Below, piece after piece: positions 47,219 to 59,015 of a stretch of 64,000 bases of DNA. Within the stretch, counting starts at the first letter, position 1. Every line of letters begins with the position of its first letter. The notes below the pieces were generated by a model that had not been told where the DNA came from, made no database searches, and worked only from the letters and a program-made list of their open reading frames with translations. Position numbers and translations under genes: made by a program. Source of the DNA: Apiotrichum sp. Y4204 (Eukaryota > Basidiomycota > Tremellomycetes > Trichosporonales > Trichosporonaceae); the NCBI GenBank assembly GCA_025531455.1, contig JAMYHL010000002.1, positions 434,001 to 498,000 on the forward strand, given 5' to 3'.

Positions 47219-47962
47219 TTTGACGACTAACAATCAGCTTTTTATCCGTATCACAATTGTACTTACTGTTTGTGTGGTGTGGGTTGACGGCGATGCGGAG
47301 AGTGAGCAGATGGCGCCGAGCACAAAGAGCCGAGTGAGTGAGTGACTTCTGCATCTGCTGCTGCCCTGCGACTGGCTGCTCCCTTCTCTGCGGTGGGCCA
47401 CGCGGAAGCCGGCCGGGCAGAGAGCCTAGAGCGTACAGCGGTCGGAGAGCGTCGGAGGGCAGAGGGCAGAGGGGGGCTACGCTACGCTGGGGCTGGCGGA
47501 GTTATCGAGTGTGGCGGCGATTCGGAAGATCTCACACGTGGTATGGACAGACCCGTACCCCCCAGGACCCTCAGATTCCCCAGGTCCCCCGGATTTACCC
47601 TCCACACCCCGCATCTCCGATATCCGACGCCGCGAGTCTGACCATGTACATTGTATTGTGCTCCGAGCTCCGCTAGCTCGGAGCTCCACCTTAGGCCACG
47701 CTCGCAACGCTTCCCCCCCTCCGCGCGCTCCGCGCGCTCCGCGCACTTCGCCCTGCGTGTGGCACGTCCCATTCACGTCTCTCTGCGCATATCGTACAGT
47801 CACATACAACTATAGCCAAGGGTATCTATCCCAGTGCTGGGCTCCGAGTCCATCGTGCCGCTGCCGTTTCCCTGCTCGTTTGGTGTCATTTGGCGTACTC
47901 TGCGTTGAAGCATCTTGTATCCTGTCGTCCTCTTTCGCGCCCTACTCTCTCTAACCCCAAGG
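47219..47962. other. ATP18 promoter and PMU1-like 3' flank
   Basis: 744 bp between two minus-strand genes. It contains a perfect 10-bp inverted repeat (47660-47684) and short CCGCGCG/CTCCGCG repeats near 47715-47750. No gene is seen. Confidence 0.4.
47660..47684. repeat. Perfect 10-bp inverted repeat (hairpin)
   Basis: gctccgagct - ccgct - agctcggagc: a perfect 10-bp stem with a 5-nt loop. It lies about 280 bp past the stop of the PMU1-like gene (minus strand) and 440 bp before the ATP18 start. No T-run follows on either strand, and its role is unknown. Confidence 0.8.
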
Positions 47963-49837
47963 CTACAAGAGATGGTGCACGAACCGGTGGTACACACACG
48001 TACACGGTGCAGCGACCTCGGTGACGCGCACGACGATCACGTTCATCTCGCCCGTCACCAGGCGGCGCAGCGGTATGTGCAGGTTCTTGTACACTGCGCG
48101 CAGCACGCCCGAGTGCGCTGTCACCGATACGTCTGCGGTCAGAGGAGAATGGGTTAGTGGGACTCACAGGTGTCGTCGCCGTTGCACATGTCCATCACGA
48201 TCCCGAGGCCCTTCCCCGCCCGCGCGACCATCTCGTCCTCGGTTTCGCGTCCGCGCACGCTCTTTGGCCGCCACACGAGATCGTCGTCGGGTGACGTTTC
48301 TGGAAAGGTGAATGTTGGGAACATCTCTCGCAGCTCGCGCAATGGCAACCGCTCGTCGCAGTGGTGCACGTGCAGGTGTTCCCGTAGTTCCTGAGTGGTG
48401 AGCATTGAGGACAACAATGGGCGATTTCTGTGTGGCTCATCGCATCACCAATGCGCCTGCCACGACAACGCGCACCACACCAACTCGGTCCTCCCCATTC
48501 ACCTCCGCCTCCTCATCATCCGTTCCCCAACTACCCCGCTACTCACCTCGATACATTCTCCCGGCACGCCGTGTCCCATATCGCTCGCGCCCTGCGCCTT
48601 TCCGGGGAAGAGCCACGCCCACTCGAGTCCGGCCGTCTCGGCCGGGCGGCGCATGGGGCTCACAAACCAGCGCGTCGGGAGCGGCATACCGGCGGCGGCC
48701 TCGCGCTCAAACACCCTGCCGAGCTTCTTGGCCTGCTCGCGCCCCAGGGCGGTGAGCGCGGGGTCTGTGATCGGGTGGGTTTGTTGTACCTGCTGTCAGT
48801 CCAAGCTGGGGAATCGGGGAAGCGGGGAAACAGGGAAGCGCATGGAAGCATGGAAGTGCATGGGCCGCTCGGATGTAGAGTTCCAGTTGGATGACAACCT
48901 GCGCACGGGCCACTGGCTGGGCAGATGACCCGTCCAGGCACGAGTGATGCCGAAGCTCGGGAATCTCGGGACTTGGCCAGGCAGCCAGGAAGGAGGTGGT
49001 CATGAGGCCAGCAAGTGCTCTCCGCATCGACCATGTTATGAGAAGCGTCCAGCTCGATGTTAGGTGCGGTTCGCGCATGCCATGTACGCCGTGCACGCCG
49101 TATATGCTATACGCCGCTGCACCACATGACCCCGAACCCAGGAGTAGGAGTAATACGCACCACATTCTCCGGGAGGCCATACTTTTTGGCTAGGACGTTG
49201 TGCTCGGCTGCCTGTCAGCTGTGCACCGCACGCGGCACCCACCCTCGCCGTGTCGTGCCGTGTAGATGACCTTGATCTTCTCGCCGGGCGCGGCGTCAGC
49301 TTGCAGGTCTGGTGTGAGTGGCTGGAGAACAGGAACAGCCGAGTGGCAGTACGCATGGCAGTGCAGCGCGCCCGCGCCCTCGCAAGCGAGTTACGAGCTA
49401 CGGGGCGATTCGCGGTGCGGCACGCGACCTCGCTCTCGCTCGTACGCACCCGCAATAGCCTGCTTAAACGCGCCCCAGTCCTGCGCGACGAGCCCGAAGC
49501 GGTTCTCGATCTGGAGTCAGCGGCCAATGCGTGGACGTGGGGCTGGGGGGGTGGTGGATCGCCGCCGTCTGTAAACCGCAAATGCTCGTCATGCCCGAAT
49601 GAGCTGATGAGTGTCCAGCGTCCCAGCGCGCAGTGAATATCAATGTGGCTCCGCGCCGCATAGCGTCTGGCGGTGACGGCGCAGCCGCTGCGCCGATCGC
49701 GGACGAAGGGATGATTTGGCATGGTCATGGACATGGCCCCGGGGATATGTGCATGCAGCTCCGCGAGGAGCACTCACGTCGAGTTCCCATGACGAGAGGG
49801 CGAAGAAGCCGGGGACGTATTCGAAGTGGTATGGCAT
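47963..49837 (-). CDS. PMU1-like histidine phosphatase (phosphoglycerate mutase superfamily), 289 aa
   Basis: Exons (minus): 49837-49778, 49510-49450, 49308-49243, 49207-49161, 48789-48547, 48390-48168 and 48132-47963, giving 289 aa with all phases consistent. The start is MPYHFEYVPGFFALSSWELD. The catalytic core is VIYTARHGEAEHNVLAKKYG (RHGE with the phosphorylated His), then DPALTALGREQAKKLG, WFVSPMRRPAETAGL, LREHLHVHHCDERLPLRELREMFP and YVSVTAHSGVLRAVYKNL (second catalytic His), MNVIVVRV. This pattern matches the fungal YKL128C/Pmu1 branch, putative cytosolic phosphomonoesterases. Intron 4 (48790-49160, 371 nt) is much longer than the others. Exon 4 uses the acceptor gacaggcag|CC; the acceptor 4 nt upstream (gctgacag) shifts the frame. 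Confidence 0.88.
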
Positions 49838-50639
49838 GGTGGGCGGGGGTGGGGATGGGGGCGGATAGCCGAGGCGGGGGGCAGGGATTCGGCGGAGAGG
49901 GAGAGAGGGGTGAGGGGTGAGGGGTGAGTGTCGGGGGGAGAGGGGAGCCGAGGGGAGACGCGGCGCGCGCGGTGGCGATGGCGAGAGAGATGGAGAGGAT
50001 GGGACGGACGGGGATGTAGATGCTCAGAGATGGGTGTTTGAAGGTCAGGCGAGCTTTGGCCAACAAGAGCCAGCAATAGCATCCAGCCGCCCGCGAGAGT
50101 GAGTGGGTGACTGCCCCGCTAGGGAAGTACCCGCGCTGGGCCGGCGCTCTCCGACAAGCAACAGCCTATTGCTCTCGATCTCCGGTTGTCGGGTGTATGG
50201 TACCAAGTGGGACTGGTTCGCTGCATCGTCCAGTGCATGCATTGCTAGTAGTGTTAGTCGGAACAGTGGACGGAGATGCATGCTGCACGCTGCTCCCTAT
50301 CTGCTATCATTTATCAAGTACTGTATGACTACAGTGGCTGCGGCACGATGCATAGGGGCCATCTCTTCGATACAGGATACACGCTGCACGACACCCTGCA
50401 CAGCCGACACAGGCTGCCGATATCCCTTACATCAGGATATGGCCTCCGTCTTGATATCCACCTCGGCTCAACATACAACAGACCCAATCCCTTGTTCTTC
50501 TCGCTCTCCAGACACATGCATAGTGTAATGTACAACACACCACGGCCACGGTCTCGTCTCGTCTCGCGCTGCAGCTGGCCACCCTGCACTTTGTCTCCAA
50601 CCTCAAAACCTCGATCTACTCTCCAAGGAACCCCGCGCT
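49838..50639. other. Promoter of the PMU1-like gene and SPN1 3' flank
   Basis: 802 bp between two minus-strand genes. The first 250 bases are C/T-rich on the minus strand (leader). No gene is seen. Confidence 0.4.
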
Positions 50640-52059
50640 CTATCCCCGCTTGCCCGCCTTGAGCTGGCGCGCAAAGCGGTTGAACTTCTTGTTGTCCATC
50701 TGGATACGCGAGACGTGGTGCAGGTCCTCGACATGGTGCTGCAGGCGCGACTCGGGCGCAACAGTGTACTGCACCTCCTGGACTTGTCAGCAAAGTCATC
50801 CAATTTCACCACACGTACCCTTGCCTGCGGAAGACGCGCGCCCTTGCGGGTCGCATTCTCTGCCAGGGCGGAGCGCACGTCGAAGCGCTTGGCCTTGGCG
50901 CCGAGCTTGGGCTTGGGACGGCGCGGGCGCTCGCTGCCCTCCGCATCGAGCTCGCGGTCTCCCTCGCCTTCACGCTCCCGCTCGCCCTCGGCGCGGCGCT
51001 CGGTCTCGCGCTCAATGTCCTCGGCCGTCGCGATGAAACGGCTGCGGAAGTCGGCCGAGCGCTTGATGATTGGACGAGACCACGCCTGCACGAGCGCGTC
51101 CGCCTGGCGGTTGATGGCCGGCGTGACGCGCTTCGTCTTGGTGTAGAAAAGCACCACGGGACCGAGCTTGGACTCGCGGATCGTCGCCGTGTCCAGGTCC
51201 ATGCGTGGAAGGACCTCAAAGATAGCCCTCTGGATACCCGGTGACGGAAGCGACTTGTCAGGCAGCGGGTCGAGCCACTCCTTGACCGCCTTGAGCACGT
51301 CGCTGTCGATGATGGATGACCACAGAGTGGTGCTGGGCGTTAGATCTTAAGCAGAACAGAACAACGCACTTTTGCAGAACGGCCACGACCTCGTCCAGCA
51401 TCGCGAGCTTGTTGGTCGCAGGCAGCTTCTGCTGGTTGGCAGCCGCATCCTTCGCGGCGGCAGTCATCATGCGGTCGCTGAGGCGCGCACACACGTCATC
51501 GTGGTACGAATCGACAATCTGGAGTGAGCACGGATAGGACAAGCACTTTCTATCCACTCACGTCGACATCCTCGCCGCCCTTCTTCTTGCGCCTGACGAC
51601 ACGCTGCTTCTTGCCAATATTGTCAATACGCTCCTCGAGCGCGTGGCGGCGGCGCGTCGCCTCGTCAAGCGGCTCCTCCTCCTCATCCTCAACGACCTCG
51701 TCGCGCCGGCGGTCCTTCTTCTTCTTCTTGCGCTGCCGCTCCTCGTCCTCATCGCCACCAGACTCGGCGCTCCCGCGGCGCTTCTTAAACGACGGGATTC
51801 GCGGCGCAGCGTCCCCCTCTGCTCCCTCTCCAGGCGTGTTCGTCCCCGTGTTCGCCCCGGTGTGAACCCCAGACTCCTCGCCCTCGCCTTCCTTATCCAG
51901 ATCACCTTCCCTCTCAGCACCCTCGTTGCGCTCCGTCTCGACGGCATCATCCGCTTCACGCCCCTCATCGCCGAACACGTCGTCCGAAGGCGGCTCGCGG
52001 GCCGGAGAAGGGGCGCCGCCTGGGGACGGGGCCGTTTCAGGGGGTGGCGAGGCCGACAT
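50640..52059 (-). CDS. SPN1: SPN1/IWS1 transcription elongation factor, 432 aa
   Basis: Exons (minus): 52059-51562, 51518-51370, 51332-50819 and 50777-50640, giving 432 aa. Residues 1-165 are acidic and disordered with a KKKKKDRRRDE basic patch. The conserved core (about 167-320) is the TFIIS N-terminal-like domain: LPATNKLAMLDEVVAVLQNTTLWSSIIDSDVLKAVKEWLDPLPDKSLPSPGIQRAIFEVL, then RESKLGPVVLFYTKTKRVTPAINRQADALVQAWSRPI. The C-terminus is HHVSRIQMDNKKFNRFARQLKAGKRG. Iws1/Spn1 binds Spt6 and RNA polymerase II in the nucleus and supports elongation and mRNA export. The identification is strong. Confidence 0.95.
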
Positions 52060-52953
52060 TGTTGGTTGTAGAGTGGATGGAGTGAAGAATGACAAAAGTG
52101 TGGATTTTGAGACAGACGAGTGACGAGCGGCGTGGTGCGTTGAGTGTAGAGTGTGTTGAGTGGGTGTGTGGTGAGTGCATTTTGCTTCCGTCTCCACCAC
52201 CACACGAGCCAGGTGGCGATCGGTGCTGAACCCATTTCGACACTGTCCTCCACCGCTCCAGCGTCGCATCGCTTCATCATCCCTTTCATGCATCCAAAAC
52301 CCATGCTTTACGCGCATCATAGCCAGCTCTCTGCATGGATGTATGCTTTGTGTTGGAAAGGGTGTGGGTAAACGACAACTGACAAGATGAGAAAGATGCA
52401 AAGGTCCTGGGGGGTGGCACAGAAACTTGGAGGGAAGGAAGGCTTGAATAATGTGGACGGCCCGATACGTTCAGTCCACCGATCGATCAGCTCCAAATGA
52501 ACTTTTTGAGAGATCATCAATGAGAGGGGGGACCCCGAGCTGCGGGGCGCATGCAGACATGACGGTTGCGGAGCACAGTACATGGCGAGGATAGATGCGG
52601 ACTCGGCGCGGAGATGCATTCGATGCATCGATGCGGCGGAGATGGAATTTTGGGTCCGCTCAGGAAAGAGTGGGTGGGTCCAAGCAGAGAACTCTCGACG
52701 GTGGTGGCGGCGCGGCATGCGGCCCCGTCGGCCCAGAGGTGCTCGTACGTGCCCTCCACCTCAGCGACCCTCGACCACCTCGAACATCGTGCCATTGCAA
52801 TCGAGTGTCAACGAACAAGAGAACATCCAACATCTTTTTTTTTTCCTCTTATCACTTCCACCGTCGTCGTCTATTTCGTTTACACAGCATCTTGACAGCC
52901 GCCAGACAGCCCACACTCAGCTCTTCCCCTTCTCCCGCCCGCACATCTTCGCC
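52060..52953. promoter_or_regulatory. Shared divergent promoter region SPN1 / ERG9
   Basis: 894 bp separate the divergent start codons of SPN1 (minus) and ERG9 (plus). A T9 run followed by pyrimidine-rich sequence (52834-52860) lies about 110 bp before the ERG9 ATG. I looked for a sterol regulatory element of the TCACNCCAC type and found no convincing match. Confidence 0.5.
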
Positions 52954-54871
52954 ATGGGCGTCCTCGACCTCCTCCTCCTCGGTAAGTCTAAAGTCATGTC
53001 GGTCTGGCACGAACTAACGCCCACAGGCCTCACGCGCCCCGTAAGCTTCTGCAGCTATTTCATTACTTACCCCAGTCCGAGCTCCGCTCGCTCATCCACT
53101 ACAAGGTCTGGCGCGATCACCGGGACATTACGCTCGAGTCGGACTTTGCGAGCACGGGATATGACCGCGAGACGATGCGCCAGTGCTGGGCGTTCCTCGA
53201 CCAGACGAGCAGGAGTTTCTCCATGGTCATCAAGGAGCTTGATGGCGAGCTTGCGCGTGTGGTGAGTTCCCCCGTGGAGGCGTATAACGTGGAGTGTGGA
53301 GAAAGGGGTGGGAGGATCGTATTCCTGATGGGCGCCCGAGTGTCCATTGGGAGCAATTACTTTCATGGTCTTCGAGCGATTGCTTTGGCCGAGCTCTCAT
53401 AAAGCTCAATGGTGATCATGGCAATCATGAGAACATGCGAGTCCTAGCCACTCCTAGCCACTCCGCGCCCTTACTGTTGATCAATCTCTCGGCAATAACA
53501 ACCGTCACGGTGCACATTCTTTTTTGGAGCTAACCCCAGGTGTGCCTCTTCTACCTCGTGCTCCGTGCGCTCGACACAATCGAGGACGACATGTCGGTCC
53601 CCAACTCCATCAAGCTCCCGCTGCTTCGCGCCTTCCACGAGAAGCTCTACGAGCCTGGATGGCAGTTCCACGGCAGCGGACCGGGGGAGAAGGACCGTGC
53701 GGTGCTGCAGCAGTTTGACGTGATCCAGAAGGAATTCAGCATTCTCGACAAGGGCTACCAGCGTGTTATTGCCAACGTTGCCCGCAAGATGGGTGCTGGA
53801 ATGGCCGACTTTGCCGCCCTCGCCACACCCGAGCTGCCCGTTGCCGAGGTCGACACGATCGCAGACTACGACCTGTACTGCCACTATGTTGCCGGTCTTG
53901 TCGGCGAGGGCCTCTCAGGTCTCTTCGCCTCGTCGGGCAAGGAGCGCTCCTTCATTGCCGACCAGCTCACGCTCTCCAACTCTATGGGCCTCCTGCTCCA
54001 GAAGACCAACATTTACCGTGACCTCAAGGAGGACGTCGACGAGGGCCGCGGGTTCTGGCCCCGTGCCATCTGGGGCAAGTACGGCTTCAACACGATGAAG
54101 GAGATTGTCGACCCTGCACGTATCAAGGAGGCGCAGTGGGCCGCCAACGAGATGGTGCTCGACGCGCTCCGCCATGCGACTGACGCGCTCGACTACCTCA
54201 CGCTCCTGAAAAACCAGAGTGTGTTCAACTTTGTCGCCATCCCCGCCGTCATGGCCATGGCGACCCTCGAGGTCTGCTTCATGAACCCCCTCATCTTCAA
54301 GCAGAACGTCAAGATCCGCAAGGGCCAGGCAGTCAAGATCATCATGCAGAGCACCAACCCGCGTGACGTCGCGTACATGTTCCGCGACTATGCGCGCGCC
54401 ATCCACAAAAAGATCCCCATGGACGAGCCCAACCTCCTAAAGCTCTCCATCGCATGTGCGCGCATCGAAAAGTGGGCAGAGCACCACTACCCGTCCTTCC
54501 TCATCATCACCCCCGGCGGCCGCGGCGCGCCGGCGCAGACCCAGATCGACCCCATGTCGACCGACGCCCGCGCACCTCTCTACCTCGAGATTGTCAACAA
54601 GGCGAGGCAAAAGGCCGACGACAAGCGCCGGGAAAAGTACCTCCAGGACCTCCGCGACCGCGGCATCCTCAAGGACAAGCCGACCAGCGAGGAGGAGAAG
54701 CGCGCGATTGCCACCCAGCAGGCCGAGAAGGACGACAGCTTCCCCTGGCTGCTGTTTGGCGGCATCGCCGTCGCCATCCTCGCCGTCCTCGGCGCCTCGG
54801 TCGGTGCGCTCCTCTTTTTCGTCAATAAGTACGAGGGGTCGTCGACGGTGAGTACAGAGTTGGGACAGTAG
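52954..54871 (+). CDS. ERG9: ERG9 squalene synthase, 519 aa
   Basis: Exons: 52954-52981, 53027-53040 (14 nt), 53076-53261 and 53540-54871, giving 519 aa. Squalene synthase signatures appear in order: CWAFLDQTSRSFSMVIKEL near 45-63, the first Asp-rich motif LRALDTIEDDM (residues 85-94), GYQRVIANVARKMGAGMADF, YDLYCHYVAGLVGEGLSGLF, and the second Asp-rich motif NIYRDLKEDVDEGRGFWP near 234-251. A membrane anchor (WLLFGGIAVAILAVLGASVGALLFFV, about 479-505) ends the protein. The enzyme condenses two farnesyl diphosphates to squalene, the first committed step to ergosterol, on the ER membrane. The first 14 residues are spread over two tiny exons. Confidence 0.96.
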
Positions 54872-55876
54872 GAGGTGGATGTTTGTTATCGGTGCTTGTG
54901 CTTCTGGCGAGCGCTGAAGCATGATCTTCCTCTCCTCCCCGGGGAATAACGTCGCGACACATTTGCTGATGCTGTTTCTCTAGCTCTAGACGTTGCTCTC
55001 GGATAATATCTTTTGGTTGCCAGGCGCTGCATTGATGTCGTTGGCTCACTATGTATCTCGCATTCCAGGTCATGTCGGGTCGTGAGCAGCAGCAGTGTAC
55101 GATCCAGAGGGTCCATCACGACCCGAGCATGATCTTGCCGCTCAGTCAGGCCCTGAGGGTGGACGAACAGGGTACAGAGACGCTCTAGACAGTGGGGCGA
55201 CTGATGCACCGCGCCGCACTAGAGGTTTATGTCGCTAGTGGGGTGTGACAGCTAGACGATAGTTTGGCATCCGAATGACGCACGCGACTGGTTTATTTCT
55301 TGACCCGTGGCTCGGGGAGTCTGATTCACCCAGAATGTGTGCCATCGCGCGCATCGTCCACCGAGAGTAAATCTGTGGATCCCGCTGCGCTGATGTGCGC
55401 CGGTGACGCGGAATGACGAAGATGCGTACGTGCGTGAGGCTGACTGCGTCTCGGCAGCATGAAGCACGATGGAAAGTGGGAATCCTCAGGTCCATAGGCT
55501 GACGTTTCAGTTGTCACTGATGCTTTGGCAGCTTTTACTGATTCTCTTGTGCCGCCTTCTCTTCTCTCTTCTCTCTCCTCTTTCATTTCATTTTCTTTCA
55601 TCTCTTTCTTCTTTTTTCATCCTCCTCTTCCTCTTCAACTTGTCTTTCCTCTTCATTCCCGTTGACTCCTCTTGTCCATTCATTCTCTTCTTGTTCCTCT
55701 TTGTCCTTCTGCTCTCCTCCCGGTCCATCATTGTATCCTCATTGTGTCTGTCTGTGTCTATCCCCTATGAGCAGTTGATATCGTGTCTTCCTCCCTCGCA
55801 ACTCCTGTAACGAACCCACGACCTTGAAACGACCATCACACTTCTTCTGTCCATCATCCCCCTCTAATCTCCCGGG
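54872..55876. other. Intergenic between ERG9 and the 907-aa protein gene
   Basis: About 1 kb. From 55540 to 55740 the plus strand is almost pure pyrimidine (ctt/ctc-rich), a likely promoter/leader feature of the gene at 55877. No gene is seen. Confidence 0.45.
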
Positions 55877-58751
55877 ATGGACACCCATCTCCCAAACGGC
55901 ACCACAGGTCCGCCACAGCCTCGACCCCCATCGCCGGCCGCACACGACTCTCCTTCCTCTCCCTCCCTTCTGGGGCCCTACTTCTTCACCTTTCGTCCCT
56001 CTCCCGCCGATGAGCCCGTCACTGTCCCCGGCTTTGTCCAAGCTCTCCCATGGCCGTACCCGCCGAGTGCTACCATCCAACCAAATGGAACGAACGCGTT
56101 CGTCTTCAGCGAGTTTGCGGACCCATCTCAGCCTCGACCGCATCCCGTGTGGACCAGCACGTCGATTCGCGGCCCCGCTGCCCCAACCCAGACTTCGCAG
56201 ACAGGAGTTGGAGCATACCCGCAGACTCACCTCGGCGTTCCGACTCCTGGGCCGACTCCGGCGCCCTGCGCCGACGTTCAGCAGCATTCATCTTCAGTAC
56301 CTACGAACAACGCCCAGCAGCCACCCGTCACTGTCGTCGTAAACGTCACCACTGCAACATCCAGTGGACGCGTCGAGGCAGTTTCAATTAATGGCTCCAA
56401 GGTAGAGCTCGCTCTGACGCCGACTTCTGAGCCCCTTCCCGACATTCCACCGAAGCGCCGGAAGCGCCGCTCCACAATCCCCACGCAGTGGATGCCGTCT
56501 AAGCGGTCCAAGTCAAGCTTTCATCAAAGGTCGCCGCGTCGTCCCGATGAGCAGTCTTTGAATGATCGGCGTAGTCTTCTGTAGGTGTCGGGTGACCAGC
56601 TGACCTATTTTCTGATACCCAGCTCCTCCCCCCAAACGATTCGTCGCTTTAGGTCGTTCCGACCTCCTGCGCCTGTTCCCGATGACAGCTGCAGCAACGT
56701 CAAAGGAAGGCAGTCTCCGTGGTCTTTCCGTGCCCGCAACGGAATTGCTGGGTATGTGAATGTGGTCTATGTGTACATCCACTGACCCGAAGCACTTCAC
56801 GCCGTCTTCTCGGAATTCTTGGAGTGAAGGGCAGGTCTCGAGTCGCGTCGCGCCCTTCCTCCGCGCCGCCGTACAATGACAACATCAGGGGGGATTTAGG
56901 CCACTTACCGTGGGACGAGACAGTGAAGCCTAACTCGTACGTGATCGAGATAACTTGCAGCTGACACTGAGACCGTCTGAGCCTGTCCTGTATCCTCGTA
57001 TCTCGCGATCCCGACCCTTCCATGAACATTTGGACGGACTTGTGAATGAGTCGACCACGCCACCTGGTCCATCCAGTGTTGGAGGACCCGGTCGTAACTC
57101 GACTGCCACAAACCCCCCGTTCCCATGTCTATCGACATTTGGTCGTTCGGACTACGATGTGTACCACCTCCAGGAAACACTTTCAAACATGGATTTGGTG
57201 GGTTTCTGATGTAACGGCACTGACTTTCAGGATGATGAAGAGCTTGACACTCCCCCTGAGCTTCCACCAAAGGACCACATTTATAACTTCCCGGTCAAGG
57301 TCAACAATCCCAGCGGTCCCTCACGTCCTTCGTCAATCAGTTCCAATGGTTCAATATTGTCGAATTACACAGGGACGAGCTTTATGCCGGCTAGACATCG
57401 GCGGCGCAACGGTCCCCACATTCTCGCCCCCCACCACAGCTTCTCTGGCTCTGTCCACTCCGTCATAGCGGGGTGTGTGAGCATAGACGATATCAGTCTG
57501 TCGTCCAAAGCCAGTAGCAACGTGGGCAGATACATGAAGTTCACCTCCGGACGCGATAGTTTGACCAACACGCCAGTTCCAGAAGTCGACATGTTGAGCG
57601 AGACGACATCTGTCACCTCAACAGCCTCAATAAGAAGTGATGCGGCTTCAGTTTCTTCGACGATCCTGCCCTCCGTCGCTGCTCCCCCTCCACAAAACAA
57701 TGAACCGCCCCTCGAATTGCGCGCGGTAAGCGAATCGCCATGTCTCCCCCACACCCCGGTCATTACTAGTCCCGCGTGGGCCGATATGGAGGACTCTGTT
57801 GAGGACGACGTGGTGATGCAGGAGCTAGGTGGCTCTACGATCTCCAATTACTCGACGGCGTTCAGCCCATCAAGCTCAACTTTCAGCCAGCAGCTCTCAG
57901 AAGCACATACCTCAACCGAACAGTTGCCCGCCGTGCAAACCAGTACTGGATCTTCTTTGCACGAACACCTCGAACAGATCACGGAGGAAGATTTTGCGGA
58001 AGAGCAGTTCTCTGCAGGGCAAGAGTCCGGCGAGCAGACCCCTAACGAGGACCCTTCTGTTGAACACTTTAGCGAAGAGATCTTCATTGAACAATCGGCA
58101 ACAAGCTGCCACACTCCCTCCATTGACCAGCTCCACAATTCCTGCGTCAACCCCTCTCCGGATTCCAGTCCCGATATATCTGGTACTCAGTTCTCCGGTT
58201 CTGAAGTTTCGAGCGTGGAGTCCTCCAGACTCGCGGGATCCGGCCCGGATTCGGAGCTCTCCCTTGTGGAGTGCGTCAGTCATGACAACGTCGACGAGTC
58301 GTCTTTCAATGTGGAGTCTCCCAACTCCAATTCCAGGCCCTCAAGCAACGAAGCCGACGTATCGCACGAGTCTCGCAATCCCGAATCAACCACCGACGAG
58401 ACTCCTGTCTCGTACGAAACCGCGCTCATTGCTCCTGAATCGAATCCACCCTCATCGGTCGAGCAGTATCTGAACGAGTCCGTGGTCAGTATTGAAGCTG
58501 AACAACTGCCAGCCTATTCTGAACACCCCAACGCTGCCAACGATAGCCCCATGCCACACGAATCCTCAGTCGAGTTTCCCGACCCCGAACATGAGGTCCC
58601 AGACATTCCCGACTACGCGAATCCATGGGGCAGTCCCTTCTGGGCGCCGGTTCGGCACCCGTGGGACGACGACGGCCTTGCAACCATTTTTGAGCGTGAC
58701 GAGACTCTTAGCCATTATGTTTCGACCCCGTCGAGAAGTCTTCGTGTCTAG
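55877..58751 (+). CDS. Unknown disordered Ser/Pro/Glu-rich protein, 907 aa
   Basis: Exons: 55877-56580, 56623-56751, 56793-56936, 56972-57197 and 57231-58751, giving 907 aa with consistent phases. I recognise no family. The N-terminal third is Pro/Thr/Gln-rich, with a basic patch PPKRRKRRSTIPTQW near residues 195-210 that could be a nuclear localisation signal. The middle has short order-like segments (DDEELDTPPELPPKDHIYNFPV near 402-423). The last 350 residues are Ser/Glu/Thr-rich with loose EQ/SSVE repeats. It ends with a more hydrophobic, Trp/Pro-rich segment (DYANPWGSPFWAPVRHPWDDDGL) that may be a binding motif. Acceptors of exons 3 and 4 (ccgaag, actgag) are weak, so the junctions near 56793 and 56972 are the least certain part. 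Confidence 0.7.
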
Positions 58752-59015
58752 ATGAGAATGATCACTTTGCTCAGCGCCCAGCGCCGACTGATCGCCTGGC
58801 GTTGTCCGTCCGGTTTCCTGTCTTGTTATTTGTAGCCGTGCCGGCGGAGTACAGTAATGATGTTATGAGGCCGAATGATGCATTAGTACGTGTTGGGATG
58901 CCGACCCATCAGTTCTGCTTGCCCGCATTAAACTCCAACTCGCACAGGTGTCAGAAGATAGTCAAAGTCGCGTCGCGCCACGTTCTCACTCTATACAACG
59001 CTGCACTACAACCAA

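Noticed and set aside
52060..52953. Possible sterol regulatory element before ERG9
   Set aside because: The best candidates (near 52170) do not match TCACNCCAC on either strand.
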